From Bdellovibrionaceae bacterium UBA2339 (lineage in GTDB: Bacteria; Bdellovibrionota; Bdellovibrionia; Bdellovibrionales; JAMPXM01): DNA of 64,000 bases. The notes beneath the pieces are model-generated. The model searched no databases. It was not told the DNA's origin and saw nothing but the letters and a program-made list of their open reading frames with translations. Where the stretch lies: positions 496 to 64,495 of the forward strand of contig DDUL01000054.1 of assembly GCA_002344785.1 (NCBI GenBank). Direction: 5' to 3'. This document shows, in pieces, positions 16,367-24,368 of this stretch. Made by a program: the position numbers and the translations under genes. Numbering within the stretch: the first letter of the stretch is position 1; each line of letters starts with the position of its first letter.

Positions 16367-17908
16367 TTACTCGAAGCGGATCACCTCATCGAGTTGGCGT
16401 GTCTCAAAATAGCCCGGTAGGACTCGATCTAAGAGAGTTCGCTGTTTGGCGAATGCGAGATAGTTCGCGAAGGCTGCTGCCGCCGCGCGCTCGGCATTCG
16501 GCACGGGCGTGGTGGCATCCGTCGCAGCACCTTGGCCGTTGGTGTAGTGGCCAACTTGGTAACCGAAGCGATCGCTCTTCACGCTCGGGCGAGCGGTCGG
16601 GTCGTAGGCGATACAGTAAGACATGCCGCCTAAGCCGCGATCCGAGTTGAAGTCTGCACCGAATGTGTCGGAACCCGAGCCGACGGAACCATCTGTTGTG
16701 ACGTAGATGAACACGGGACGGTTCATGACTCGCGCGGACTCGAGCACGGAACCGACGATTCGGCCGGCTGCTTGGTCTTGGTTGTTTTGATTGGCGCGGC
16801 CAGATCCGTGATAGTCGTAGCCGCCAAGATCGTAGCCGATGGTCGACGCATTGCCGAGCAGTCCGTTATAGACCATCGCCGCTTGAGCGTGCGCCGTGCT
16901 GTTGGCGGTGGCCGCGAATGCGGTCATCACACCGGAGCCGCCGTTGACGGTGTCTCCGTTGGGGTCGACGACCGGGGAGCGCGATGCGAGCTCGACGTTT
17001 TTGCCTGTCGCACATTCGACAAGTTTGGAAAGCACTTGGCCCGTAGCTGAATTCGGCGAGGCGATCGTGCGGGCCTGTGTGCCTGAGAGTGAATTGACGA
17101 GCTCAAAGAGCTTTCGGCGTCGTGGCTCTGACAAGTTCGTGCCGAGAACTCCGACGGGTCGGAGCGAGTTCACGATATCAGCGATGCCTCGCACGATGAG
17201 CGGCGCGGGCGGGTCAATGCGAGCGGCGCGATTGTTGACGCCTGTGCCGGTGTTGCCGTTGGTTCCAAGATTGGGAAGCAATTCACCTGAGCGACCTGCG
17301 GCAACGACCAAGCCCGAAGCATCGAGTTGGTTTTGGCTGGTGTCATCGTTCGTGGTCACGCAGATTGCGATCAGCGAAGTCCGATCGATCGTTGCCGTGG
17401 ATGCGCGTTCGAAGACACCGCGCCAAAAGAATCCCGCAGTCGCGCCAGGCGTTCCGGCGGCAGCGTTGAGTACGCCGCTCATTCGCACGCCTTGAAACAG
17501 ACTTTGAGATCGAGTGGCGTCTTGGAAGAATGCGTTACCTGCGCCGAGACCCAGGGCTGTGTAAGTTGAGATCGGATCGCGACCCGCAGTGCCTGCGACC
17601 CCAAGCGGAATGTAGTTACTCGAGAGCGAGGCGCCGCCTGACAGGTTCACCGTACAGAACAAGGGCAATCCCGCATCGGGCACAACGCAAGTGTCAGAGG
17701 TTTGTGCGTAGGCTTTTGAGTGTGTGAGCAAGCTCAGCACCGACGGCGTCATCATGTAGCCGACGAATCCGAGAGCGCCGCTGGCAAGGAAATCGCGGCG
17801 AGTGGTGGGACGGCCGTGATCGGCGTGAAAGCGCGCTGTGCGGATTTCGCCGGTGACTCGGTCACGCACCTGCTTTTCGATGATCTCGGTTTTCTGATTG
17901 CGTCCCAT
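16367..17908 (-). CDS. Tat-exported DUF1501 family protein
   Basis: Residues 36-68 carry a twin-arginine signal (TTRRDFLASGALGFVGYMM ... AYAQ), so the protein should be exported folded. The rest matches DUF1501 proteins: CTVNLSGGASLSSNYIPLG, GYDLGGYDYHG and the VFIYVTTDGSVGSGS segment of the alkaline-phosphatase-like fold. Members are often encoded beside cytochrome-like or DUF1592/DUF1585 proteins, as here. They are sometimes mislabelled as secretion proteins. Enzymatic activity is not established. Strong ribosome site AGGGGGA. Confidence 0.8.
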   Translation of the reverse strand: MGRNQKTEIIEKQVRDRVTGEIRTARFHADHGRPTTRRDFLASGALGFVGYMMTPSVLSLLTHSKAYAQTSDTCVVPDAGLPLFCTVNLSGGASLSSNYIPLGVAGTAGRDPISTYTALGLGAGNAFFQDATRSQSLFQGVRMSGVLNAAAGTPGATAGFFWRGVFERASTATIDRTSLIAICVTTNDDTSQNQLDASGLVVAAGRSGELLPNLGTNGNTGTGVNNRAARIDPPAPLIVRGIADIVNSLRPVGVLGTNLSEPRRRKLFELVNSLSGTQARTIASPNSATGQVLSKLVECATGKNVELASRSPVVDPNGDTVNGGSGVMTAFAATANSTAHAQAAMVYNGLLGNASTIGYDLGGYDYHGSGRANQNNQDQAAGRIVGSVLESARVMNRPVFIYVTTDGSVGSGSDTFGADFNSDRGLGGMSYCIAYDPTARPSVKSDRFGYQVGHYTNGQGAATDATTPVPNAERAAAAAFANYLAFAKQRTLLDRVLPGYFETRQLDEVIRFE

Positions 17909-17992
17909 TTTTTCCCCCTACGCCCAAGAACTCAAACTCAATCCATTCAGCTCGCTGTTGCGATCTCGCGCGACCCCCGCGCGGATCACCGA

Positions 17993-18703
17993 TCACATCT
18001 TGATCGCGTCCAGCGAGGACATCATCGACGTGCACACAAAGAGCATGGCATTCGCAGTATCTGTCGCGGCCGTCGTAGCTGTGAAACTTGCAGGTCGTCC
18101 GTCGGCCATGGCTTCATCGAGCATACGCTTGATAAGCACGCGCTCGGCAGACGACTCGTTGCGGCCCCAGAACGATCGGGCCATGCGACGAATCACTTCG
18201 TCTTTGGCGGCTTCGGTGATTCCGGCGCTGCCTTGGATATTCGTGAAGTCGACAAGTCCGAGAAAGCGACGATCACCTGCGGCTAGTGCTCGCTCGCGCG
18301 TGATCAACTCATCGCAGACATCTGCGGCTGTATTGGCGATCGCAGACATCATAGGTGCGTTGACGCTGTCGACTTTGCCCGTCTCGGTGATTTTGGTCTT
18401 CGCCGAAAGGAAGCGGGTGATCTTTGCCGCGGGAACTGTCGTGACGCCGGCCATTTGCTGCATCGAAATCAGCAAGTTTTCGGAATACACGATCGTGATC
18501 GGCTTGGTGTCTTGTGAGATGTCGAGCGGTGCAGGGTTCGCGTTCGGATCAGGAACGCTCGCGCCCTTCGTCTCCATCATTCCAGGACTACAGTTTTGGA
18601 AGCCGACGATCATCACGGCCGCGAGAGCGGGCAAGCTGATCGACGCTGTGAGTTTGCGGCGCTTTGAGAGGGACAGATCGCGGAAGTTCTTAAGTAATTT
18701 CAT
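17993..18703 (-). CDS. Lipoprotein of unknown function in the DUF1501 cluster
   Basis: The signal peptide ends in VGFQNCSPG, giving a lipid-anchored Cys near residue 38. The mature part (about 200 residues) is mainly helical with no recognised domain; two further Cys (DVCDEL and FVCTSM) could form a disulfide. The ATG at 18703 has GGAGGGAGGA just upstream; the frame opens at 18730 but that would overlap the previous gene. Only 14 bases separate it from the upstream CxxCH gene, so the two are co-transcribed. Confidence 0.65.
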   Translation of the reverse strand: MKLLKNFRDLSLSKRRKLTASISLPALAAVMIVGFQNCSPGMMETKGASVPDPNANPAPLDISQDTKPITIVYSENLLISMQQMAGVTTVPAAKITRFLSAKTKITETGKVDSVNAPMMSAIANTAADVCDELITRERALAAGDRRFLGLVDFTNIQGSAGITEAAKDEVIRRMARSFWGRNESSAERVLIKRMLDEAMADGRPASFTATTAATDTANAMLFVCTSMMSSLDAIKM

Positions 18704-18717
18704 ATGTCCTCCCTCCT

Positions 18718-20025
18718 TCACTGCACACAAACGTTGTCGAGCGCGACTCGCTCAAACAAACGGCGAAGGTGGTAGTTATCGACCTCAAATTGATTGGCGT
18801 GATCGAGGATGCGGCCTTCTTCGTTCGGCATCGGGCTTCGGCCGCAAACCCCTTCGAATACGCGCTTCACCATACAGCGTGAGAAGCCGCGGCTTTCGGC
18901 GATGGCGCGCCCGAACTCGGACATACCGTTGCCTTGCAAGGGCGTTCGCCAGCCAAAGAGCTGCGAGTTTTTGCCGTTGATCGCGTGATTCACCCAAGAG
19001 TTGTTCGTGGTCTGATAACCCGCGGGGAACTCGTTCGCGTTTCGATTCATCTTCGCGTTCACCGTCGCGGGTGTCAGTCGAGCTTGGCCGTTGACGAAGT
19101 CGACGTGAGCGAAGGCGCCGCGGAAACCGTCCATCTGCGCGTGACAAGTTTTGCAGCTGGTCAGGTAAGTGTTGAGCGAGCCCCCAGGCTGACGATCCAC
19201 GTCGCGTGCGACGCGGTTGTCAGGCGCCGAGCCATCGGCCCACTCGGGCATGGTCACGCACATGAACATTTTGAATGTGTACTCGACCAGGCGGCGATTT
19301 GTTCCGGCGACCGCATGGGCTTGCATGAAAGCTGTTGAAGTGATCAGTCCCGCGGGATCCGGGTGATCGGCCAAAGTGCCGTTCACGAAGGCGCGTTGCG
19401 GAGAGCGGCGGCGAAGGACGCTATGCATGGAAAGTCCGCGTGCCTCAAGATCCAAGAAGTGGTTGGGAGCCGCGTTGTTTCCGGCAACCGTGAAGATATC
19501 GTTGTCGGTGTTTCGAATGGCAGGTGTCGCCGAGCTCGCAATCGTCGGATCGACTTGATAAATGAAGTTTCCGGTCAGCAACTCTTTGGCGCTTGTGGTG
19601 TCGGAGTCGCGCACCACGCCGACGAAAGTGGTGACGAAGTCGTTTAACGAAGCGCGGACCGAAGCGTCGCGAGTCGACATCGCTCGGGCGATGTCGCGAA
19701 CACGAACGTCATAGAACAATGGGTCGGCTGTCGCGACGGCGGCAGCGTCTTGATGGCGATTGGCTCGCAAGAGAATTTCCATTTGGCCGAGGCGCGGGTC
19801 ATCAATGGGCACGCGCACGGCGGTCAGGGCTTGAAACAAACGTTGCGCACGGGCTCGGTGTGACGAGATCGTCGCGTTGGGATCGGGTACAGATTGAATG
19901 ATAGGAGTCACGGGAGCCTGTGTGTGCGCCGGCCGACTCCACAAAGCCGCAGCACCTAGCAGAATGCCGCCGCCGATACGGATGAACGTCGTCGTCCTTG
20001 TCGTCGTCTCAGAATAGGACGTCAT
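18718..20025 (-). CDS. Secreted CxxCH protein, DUF1588/DUF1585-like
   Basis: An N-terminal hydrophobic signal ends near AHTQA. A single heme-binding motif CKTCHAQMDG near residue 290 is followed by GFRGAFAHVDF. This matches the CxxCHxxMDPxGxxLExFD pattern of the DUF1588/DUF1585-type proteins that accompany DUF1501 proteins in other phyla. Four further Cys follow toward the C-terminus. No catalytic assignment can be made. A ribosome site AGGGGGG lies 8 nt before the ATG. The 337-base gap upstream may hold its own promoter. Confidence 0.65.
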   Translation of the reverse strand: MTSYSETTTRTTTFIRIGGGILLGAAALWSRPAHTQAPVTPIIQSVPDPNATISSHRARAQRLFQALTAVRVPIDDPRLGQMEILLRANRHQDAAAVATADPLFYDVRVRDIARAMSTRDASVRASLNDFVTTFVGVVRDSDTTSAKELLTGNFIYQVDPTIASSATPAIRNTDNDIFTVAGNNAAPNHFLDLEARGLSMHSVLRRRSPQRAFVNGTLADHPDPAGLITSTAFMQAHAVAGTNRRLVEYTFKMFMCVTMPEWADGSAPDNRVARDVDRQPGGSLNTYLTSCKTCHAQMDGFRGAFAHVDFVNGQARLTPATVNAKMNRNANEFPAGYQTTNNSWVNHAINGKNSQLFGWRTPLQGNGMSEFGRAIAESRGFSRCMVKRVFEGVCGRSPMPNEEGRILDHANQFEVDNYHLRRLFERVALDNVCVQ

Positions 20026-20362
20026 CTCTGAACCCCCCTGCCAACAACCCCTTGTCGGCTTAGTTTCACCCAGACCTTAGTCGAAGGGCGCAAGACGGCC
20101 GTTCGATTTGAGGTCTCAGCCGATGAAGGGGAGCAGGTCCCATGCCGTGTCAGCTTCGTTTATCTACGTCAAATGTCAGACCACCCCACCAGGGGTTAGA
20201 CAGGTGTCAAAGGCTCAGGCACTTCCCGGGAGCTGGCGCATTTGCGTGGTTGTGGGAGAGGTTCAAGCCAAGCTAAGTCACTGAGGTTGCAGGTGAAACT
20301 GAGGTGGGGGCGGCAGATTTTAGCGCTGCGGTGACGGATCCTGGCGTGAAGTGGCGAGTGGG
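20026..20362. other. Intergenic region inside the redox cluster
   Basis: About 337 bases with no gene on either strand. It separates the front half of the minus-strand redox cluster from the back half, so it probably carries a second promoter. An imperfect inverted sequence around 20175-20205 (ACCACCCCACCAGGGGTTAG) was noticed but not resolved into a clear terminator. Confidence 0.45.
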
Positions 20363-20824
20363 TCAGAGCTGGGTTTCCAGCCACGTGTAGATCGGCGTCA
20401 CGCTGGAGGTGGATCTCAGGAACTTGCCGCCGGCATGTTGTTTGGGCGAAGTCGGATCTATTGTCGAAAGAACTCGCGAATAGCCGCGCGCGCACATGTT
20501 GAGGTGTGCCTCATTTTGAACCGTTGAAGAGTTCACATCATCGGCTGCCGCCGGAACTTTGAATCCGGCGGACGGACTGCCGCCGTCGGTGGAGTGACAG
20601 CTCGCGCAGTGGGTCTTGAGTGCGGTGAGAGCAGGCGTAAGAGTCGCGAGATCGCCGGCCGTTAATGTCGTGCAGAATCCTGTGACGGAAGCTCCCGGAG
20701 TTTCACGACTCATCTCGACGCTGCAGTTTTGATAGGAAATCAAAAGCAAAATGGCGCTGATTGATCCCAGTAGCCGAAAACCCCAGCCTGGTCCCGCGGA
20801 GCGTGGACGAGTCGAAGTGGACAT
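20363..20824 (-). CDS. Small lipoprotein with c-type heme motif
   Basis: The signal ends in ISYQNCSVEM, giving a lipid-anchored Cys. A single CxxCH (CASCHS) near residue 81 and ATLTPALTALKTHCASCHS give a mono-heme cytochrome-like domain; a downstream Met (MCARGYSRVL) could be the second axial ligand. About 153 aa from the ATG at 20824, which has GAAGG 8 nt upstream. A longer frame opens at 20857 but overlaps DUF4266. It starts 19 bases after the DUF4266 stop, which links the heme proteins to the DUF4266/TlpA genes in one transcript. Confidence 0.7.
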   Translation of the reverse strand: MSTSTRPRSAGPGWGFRLLGSISAILLLISYQNCSVEMSRETPGASVTGFCTTLTAGDLATLTPALTALKTHCASCHSTDGGSPSAGFKVPAAADDVNSSTVQNEAHLNMCARGYSRVLSTIDPTSPKQHAGGKFLRSTSSVTPIYTWLETQL

Positions 20825-20843
20825 TGAGTTGCCTTCGCCGGGC

Positions 20844-21140
20844 TTAGTTACAACCACAGCCGCCCCCTGCGCCGCCGAATCCGCCGACGGATCCTTCGCG
20901 TGCGTTGAACATGTGGTTCATGTGCGCTTGCTCTTTGGGTGCGGCGACTAAGGCCATGCCGGGCTTGGCGAGGTTCGCCTTCTCGAACGCGCTCACTCGC
21001 TTGCCCAACACACCACAGCCGCTCAGGGAACCGACCAGGCCGATGAAGAGCAGAGATCGCCCAAGCACAGATCCGCGCCCGACCAATAGGCTTGCAGCAA
21101 CTGCAAGTCGTCGTTGGGATGGGATGGACGTGTCGCGCAT
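20844..21140 (-). CDS. DUF4266 family small lipoprotein
   Basis: About 98 aa. A signal peptide ends in lipobox LSGC near residue 42. The mature part carries the family pattern: VSAFEKANLAKPGMALV, then H-x-x-H (HMNHMF), REGSVGGFGG and the terminal GGGCGCN. The terminal CGC and the HxxH suggest a metal or thiol site. Family members sit beside DUF3570, TlpA-like and ApbE genes in many genomes; the function is unknown. The ATG at 21140 has GAGGAG 6 nt upstream, with a TTG immediately before it. Confidence 0.85.
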   Translation of the reverse strand: MRDTSIPSQRRLAVAASLLVGRGSVLGRSLLFIGLVGSLSGCGVLGKRVSAFEKANLAKPGMALVAAPKEQAHMNHMFNAREGSVGGFGGAGGGCGCN

Positions 21141-21180
21141 CAATTACTCCTCGATCGGGGCATCGTGACCTCGAACTTCA

Positions 21181-21771
21181 TCACTTGAGCAGTTCGATGA
21201 TTTCCTTTTCCAATTTCTTTTCGTCGCCGGACTTGAAGCCCGCGTGGACGCGATGAATTTTACCTGTGCGATCGACGATGAAAGATGTCGGCATTGTCTC
21301 TACGCCAAGGCCTTCCACCATGCTCTTATTCTTGTCGTAGACGACCGGGAAGCTTACGGGGTGATCTTGCAAGAAGGCCTTGCCGTCATTGGCATCATCA
21401 TCGACGTTGACGCCGACGACGACGAGACCTTTGCCTTTATACTTCTGATACAGCTTCTCGAGCGCGGGAAGTTCGACTTTACAGGGCTCGCACCACGCGG
21501 CCCAGAAATCGTAGATGACGACTTTGCCTTGCAGGGCCTTGGCGTTCAGCGGCGCTTTGCCGGGGAAGGGCGCGACTTTCAATGCGGGGAAACTTTGACC
21601 GGCTTTGGCTTTGGCCTCGGCCGGCAGAGGCCAAAGGCTCAGCCAACAAGTGAATGCGAAAAGTGATGCGAAAAGTCCGGCGCGCGCGGCGGTGCGAAGC
21701 GTGGAGCGATGAGAGGTGGCGTTTGTGGAGTTTTGCTGTGTGGAGTTCTTGGGATCAGCTTGCAGGGACAT
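21181..21771 (-). CDS. TlpA-family thioredoxin-like protein
   Basis: The redox-active WCEPC motif is in the segment DFWAAWCEPCKVELPALEKL, followed by VVGVNVDDD, the cis-Pro segment ETMPTSFIVD and GKIHRVHAGF, so the thioredoxin fold is complete. An N-terminal membrane anchor or signal (FASLFAFTCWLSLWPLPAEA) places it in the periplasm. It probably reduces disulfides in apocytochromes or in the Cys pair of the neighbouring DUF4266 protein (inference). The ATG at 21771 has GAGGAG 7 nt upstream. The frame extends to 21867 without a ribosome site. Confidence 0.9.
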   Translation of the reverse strand: MSLQADPKNSTQQNSTNATSHRSTLRTAARAGLFASLFAFTCWLSLWPLPAEAKAKAGQSFPALKVAPFPGKAPLNAKALQGKVVIYDFWAAWCEPCKVELPALEKLYQKYKGKGLVVVGVNVDDDANDGKAFLQDHPVSFPVVYDKNKSMVEGLGVETMPTSFIVDRTGKIHRVHAGFKSGDEKKLEKEIIELLK

Positions 21772-22060
21772 GCCGGCGCTCCTCAGGTTCTGATGTGTGG
21801 CGAACGTGTTGGCTCGCCTGACTTGTTGAATGTTCCGAAGCTGCCAGCGGCGGCCAAAATCGCGCACTCTTCTCGAGATCGAGCAGGTGCAGGATGCGGT
21901 CGATGGACTGGCTTCTTCATCTTGCTAGATCTTTATCGGCATCCCAATGCGGGACTCGAGGGATTCTCGAATTGAGGCACGGCGATCTCGATTTGAGACA
22001 GCGATTGATTGCGGGCCGAGTTGGAAATGAAAATTCAGCCCTGTGTAAAGCGGGTGAGGA

Positions 22061-23212
22061 TCAGAACTTCGCCGTCATTCCTAAGCCGACGACGAAGGCG
22101 TCGATCTTGAGTTTCTCGTCGTCGTCGAGCGTCTCGAGGCGATTGGCCGCGGTCACATCTTGAAAGCGCTGCTGGTAGGCCTCGAATTTGGCCGACACAT
22201 TGAACTTGTCGGTGATGTTCCAAGAGGGGCGAAGGCCCAGGTTGATGGAGTTGTAAGTTCCAAGAGTGTTGTTGCCGGTGTAGAAGGGGCCAGGATCGCC
22301 GACATAGTAGTCTTTGTGAAACTTCGCTTTGGTCTGCGTATAAAAACGCAGCGTCGTGGCGATTTCAAACTTGCGGCTGAACTCGTAGGAAATTCGCTCT
22401 TCCAAGGTGTGAGACATCACGCCCCAGCTGTCTTGGTAAATTCGGTAGGCCGTCGCGAACGAAGTTTTCAAGGCGTTGGAGAAGTAGTTGTACTTAAAGC
22501 CCACGGCGTGGCGATTTCGGGTGCGTGGGTGATTTTCGGAAAGCGCGACGACGGAGCTTCCTGAAATCAGTTTGGCGCGGCGGTAAGCGCTGGCGATGTA
22601 GCCGTTTTCGACGCGGAAGTCGTAGAGAATTTGGAAGATGGCTTGCTTGCTGAGAATTTGCGCCAGTGAGATGGAGTAGATCTGGTGGCTCATGCCTTCG
22701 ATGAATGTGGGATTGCCGTTGGCGCGGATCACATCGGCGCCAGTTGCGAAACCAAAGCCGACGGTGGTGTTCTTTTGGAAGAACTCTCGTGTCCCACCGG
22801 CGACGACGATGCGGGAATTATAGTCCTCTTCGTCGGACGTGATCACACCAAAGGAGATGTTGCCGTCTGGAATCAGTGAGGAGAAGTTCAGTCCAAATTC
22901 TTTGCGGTGATCCGTGATCTTGCCCTGCGATGCATAGGTCTTCACTTCGCTGGAAGCGCTGGTGAGCAGATCCTGGGTGTGCTCAAACGTCAGCGTCATG
23001 CGGTCTTCGTTGAAGGTGGACGTGACCTCGATCGAAGGCGAAAGCACTTGGGTTTTGCTGTCATCATAGCGGCGAATCACCGTCGAGGCCTCGGTCGCGG
23101 CATAGGCCAGCGGCGTGTCGAGTGCGGCGAAGATCAGATGAAGCCAGGCCCATACAACGACCCAACTCCGAAGTGTGCGCGGCTGTGGTCGGTCGATCAC
23201 GCGTGTCCTCAT
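22061..23212 (-). CDS. DUF3570 family outer-membrane beta-barrel protein
   Basis: A signal peptide ends near PLAYA. The mature protein consists of alternating amphipathic strands with aromatic girdles (VGFGFATGAD, FKYNYFSNALKTSFATAYRIY, FEIATTLRFYTQTKAKF) and ends in Phe (MTAKF), typical of an outer-membrane barrel. It resembles DUF3570 proteins, which occur with DUF4266 and TlpA. The start ATG overlaps the stop of the upstream SH3/barrel gene as ATGA, implying translational coupling. It could be the outer-membrane component of the redox system. Confidence 0.8.
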   Translation of the reverse strand: MRTRVIDRPQPRTLRSWVVVWAWLHLIFAALDTPLAYAATEASTVIRRYDDSKTQVLSPSIEVTSTFNEDRMTLTFEHTQDLLTSASSEVKTYASQGKITDHRKEFGLNFSSLIPDGNISFGVITSDEEDYNSRIVVAGGTREFFQKNTTVGFGFATGADVIRANGNPTFIEGMSHQIYSISLAQILSKQAIFQILYDFRVENGYIASAYRRAKLISGSSVVALSENHPRTRNRHAVGFKYNYFSNALKTSFATAYRIYQDSWGVMSHTLEERISYEFSRKFEIATTLRFYTQTKAKFHKDYYVGDPGPFYTGNNTLGTYNSINLGLRPSWNITDKFNVSAKFEAYQQRFQDVTAANRLETLDDDEKLKIDAFVVGLGMTAKF

Positions 23213-24060
23213 AGTCCAGCCTCCAGGCTCATGAGAAGACCGTTGGACACCAGACTGTTGTTGGCGTTGTAGATGGCGACTTGATTGATGCCGATGGCGA
23301 TCGAGGCCACGCCGCCGAGATTATAACGAAGACCCGCCCCAGCACCCATGAACACATTCAGCGGCGTGCTGCCAGCGAAGAAGCTGTCTTTGGCGCCGGT
23401 ACTGAGTGCCCCGACTTGGTATTGAACGAAACCCGAAACGGCGCCAAACAGCAAGGCGTCGTTGCCGATCTCGCCACCGCCCAAGGTGCCCTGTGCCGAG
23501 GGTGCGAGCCATTGCCCCGCGAAGGCCTTCACGTAGAATCCGGGGCTCAGGTAATTCATGTAGCCAACGGTCCAGAGAGACTGGCGATCCTTAAGGCTTG
23601 CGTAACTAAATTGCACAGCCGAGTCGACTAGGGCGACGACGCCGAATTTTTCAAGATCGACATTGTCTTCGGCGCCGCTCAGTCGCACCGATGCGCTCAC
23701 GGATACAAAGCCAACGGCTCGCTGCTTTTCGCCAGTTGGGACGATGACCTTGTAGAAACGTCCTTGAGCGGACTCGAAAACTTTTGAACTGGCGCGAAGT
23801 TCGGTGTTCGCCGACAAAACGGCGAGTGGTCGGTACTTTTCACCGGGACCTGAGTATGCGACGACCTCATCTTCCAAAACCGTCAAGGTGACGGCAGCCA
23901 GGGCCGGTGTGATGAGGAAGAGTTGCATGATGAGCGTGGCAACGGCCAGCCCAAGTCCCTGCATGAATTTCGGTGCGAGGGCGCAATGGCGCAACAGCTT
24001 CTTGAGCGAAGCGCGCGAGGCTGGGGTGTTGAGCTTGAGATGCGTTTGCGGCGTCGTCAC
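23209..24060 (-). CDS. SH3-like domain protein with C-terminal barrel-like region
   Basis: A signal sequence (VATLIMQLFLITPALA) is followed by a ~65-residue bacterial SH3-like domain (DEVVAYSGPGEKYRPLAVLSAN ... FYKVIVP ... VGFVSV). About 150 residues of alternating strands follow (YMNYLSPGFYVKAFAGQWLAP, LRYNLGGVASIAIGINQVAIY), resembling a small outer-membrane barrel. SH3-like domains often bind peptidoglycan. A GTG start at 24060 is used; an internal ATG near residue 33 would still keep the signal. First gene of the minus-strand run and overlapping DUF3570. Confidence 0.65.
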   Translation of the reverse strand: MTTPQTHLKLNTPASRASLKKLLRHCALAPKFMQGLGLAVATLIMQLFLITPALAAVTLTVLEDEVVAYSGPGEKYRPLAVLSANTELRASSKVFESAQGRFYKVIVPTGEKQRAVGFVSVSASVRLSGAEDNVDLEKFGVVALVDSAVQFSYASLKDRQSLWTVGYMNYLSPGFYVKAFAGQWLAPSAQGTLGGGEIGNDALLFGAVSGFVQYQVGALSTGAKDSFFAGSTPLNVFMGAGAGLRYNLGGVASIAIGINQVAIYNANNSLVSNGLLMSLEAGL

Positions 24061-24368
24061 CGATCTAGTTTCCGAGTCGAGCGCTTGGCGGTCAACTTCA
24101 GAGCGCGAAGGCGAGTCGATGAAGTCAGGCGGCTTGGGCCAGTGCCCCGAACAATTCGTCGAGATCGAGGGGCTGAGTATGAAGCGATGGCCGCCGTGAG
24201 GCGAAGTCGTGTCGGTTCGGCAAAGGGATCGGAAGGCCGAGCGCCGGTTGGGTCCAAGTCCTGAGTCTTGGCCTTTAAATCGGCGCGGGTCGCGTTTTGA
24301 TTTTTGTCGACCCTTGGGCCGTCTCCTTCTACCATGTGAAGCTGGTCAACGCGCAGGTGGTCTCGACG

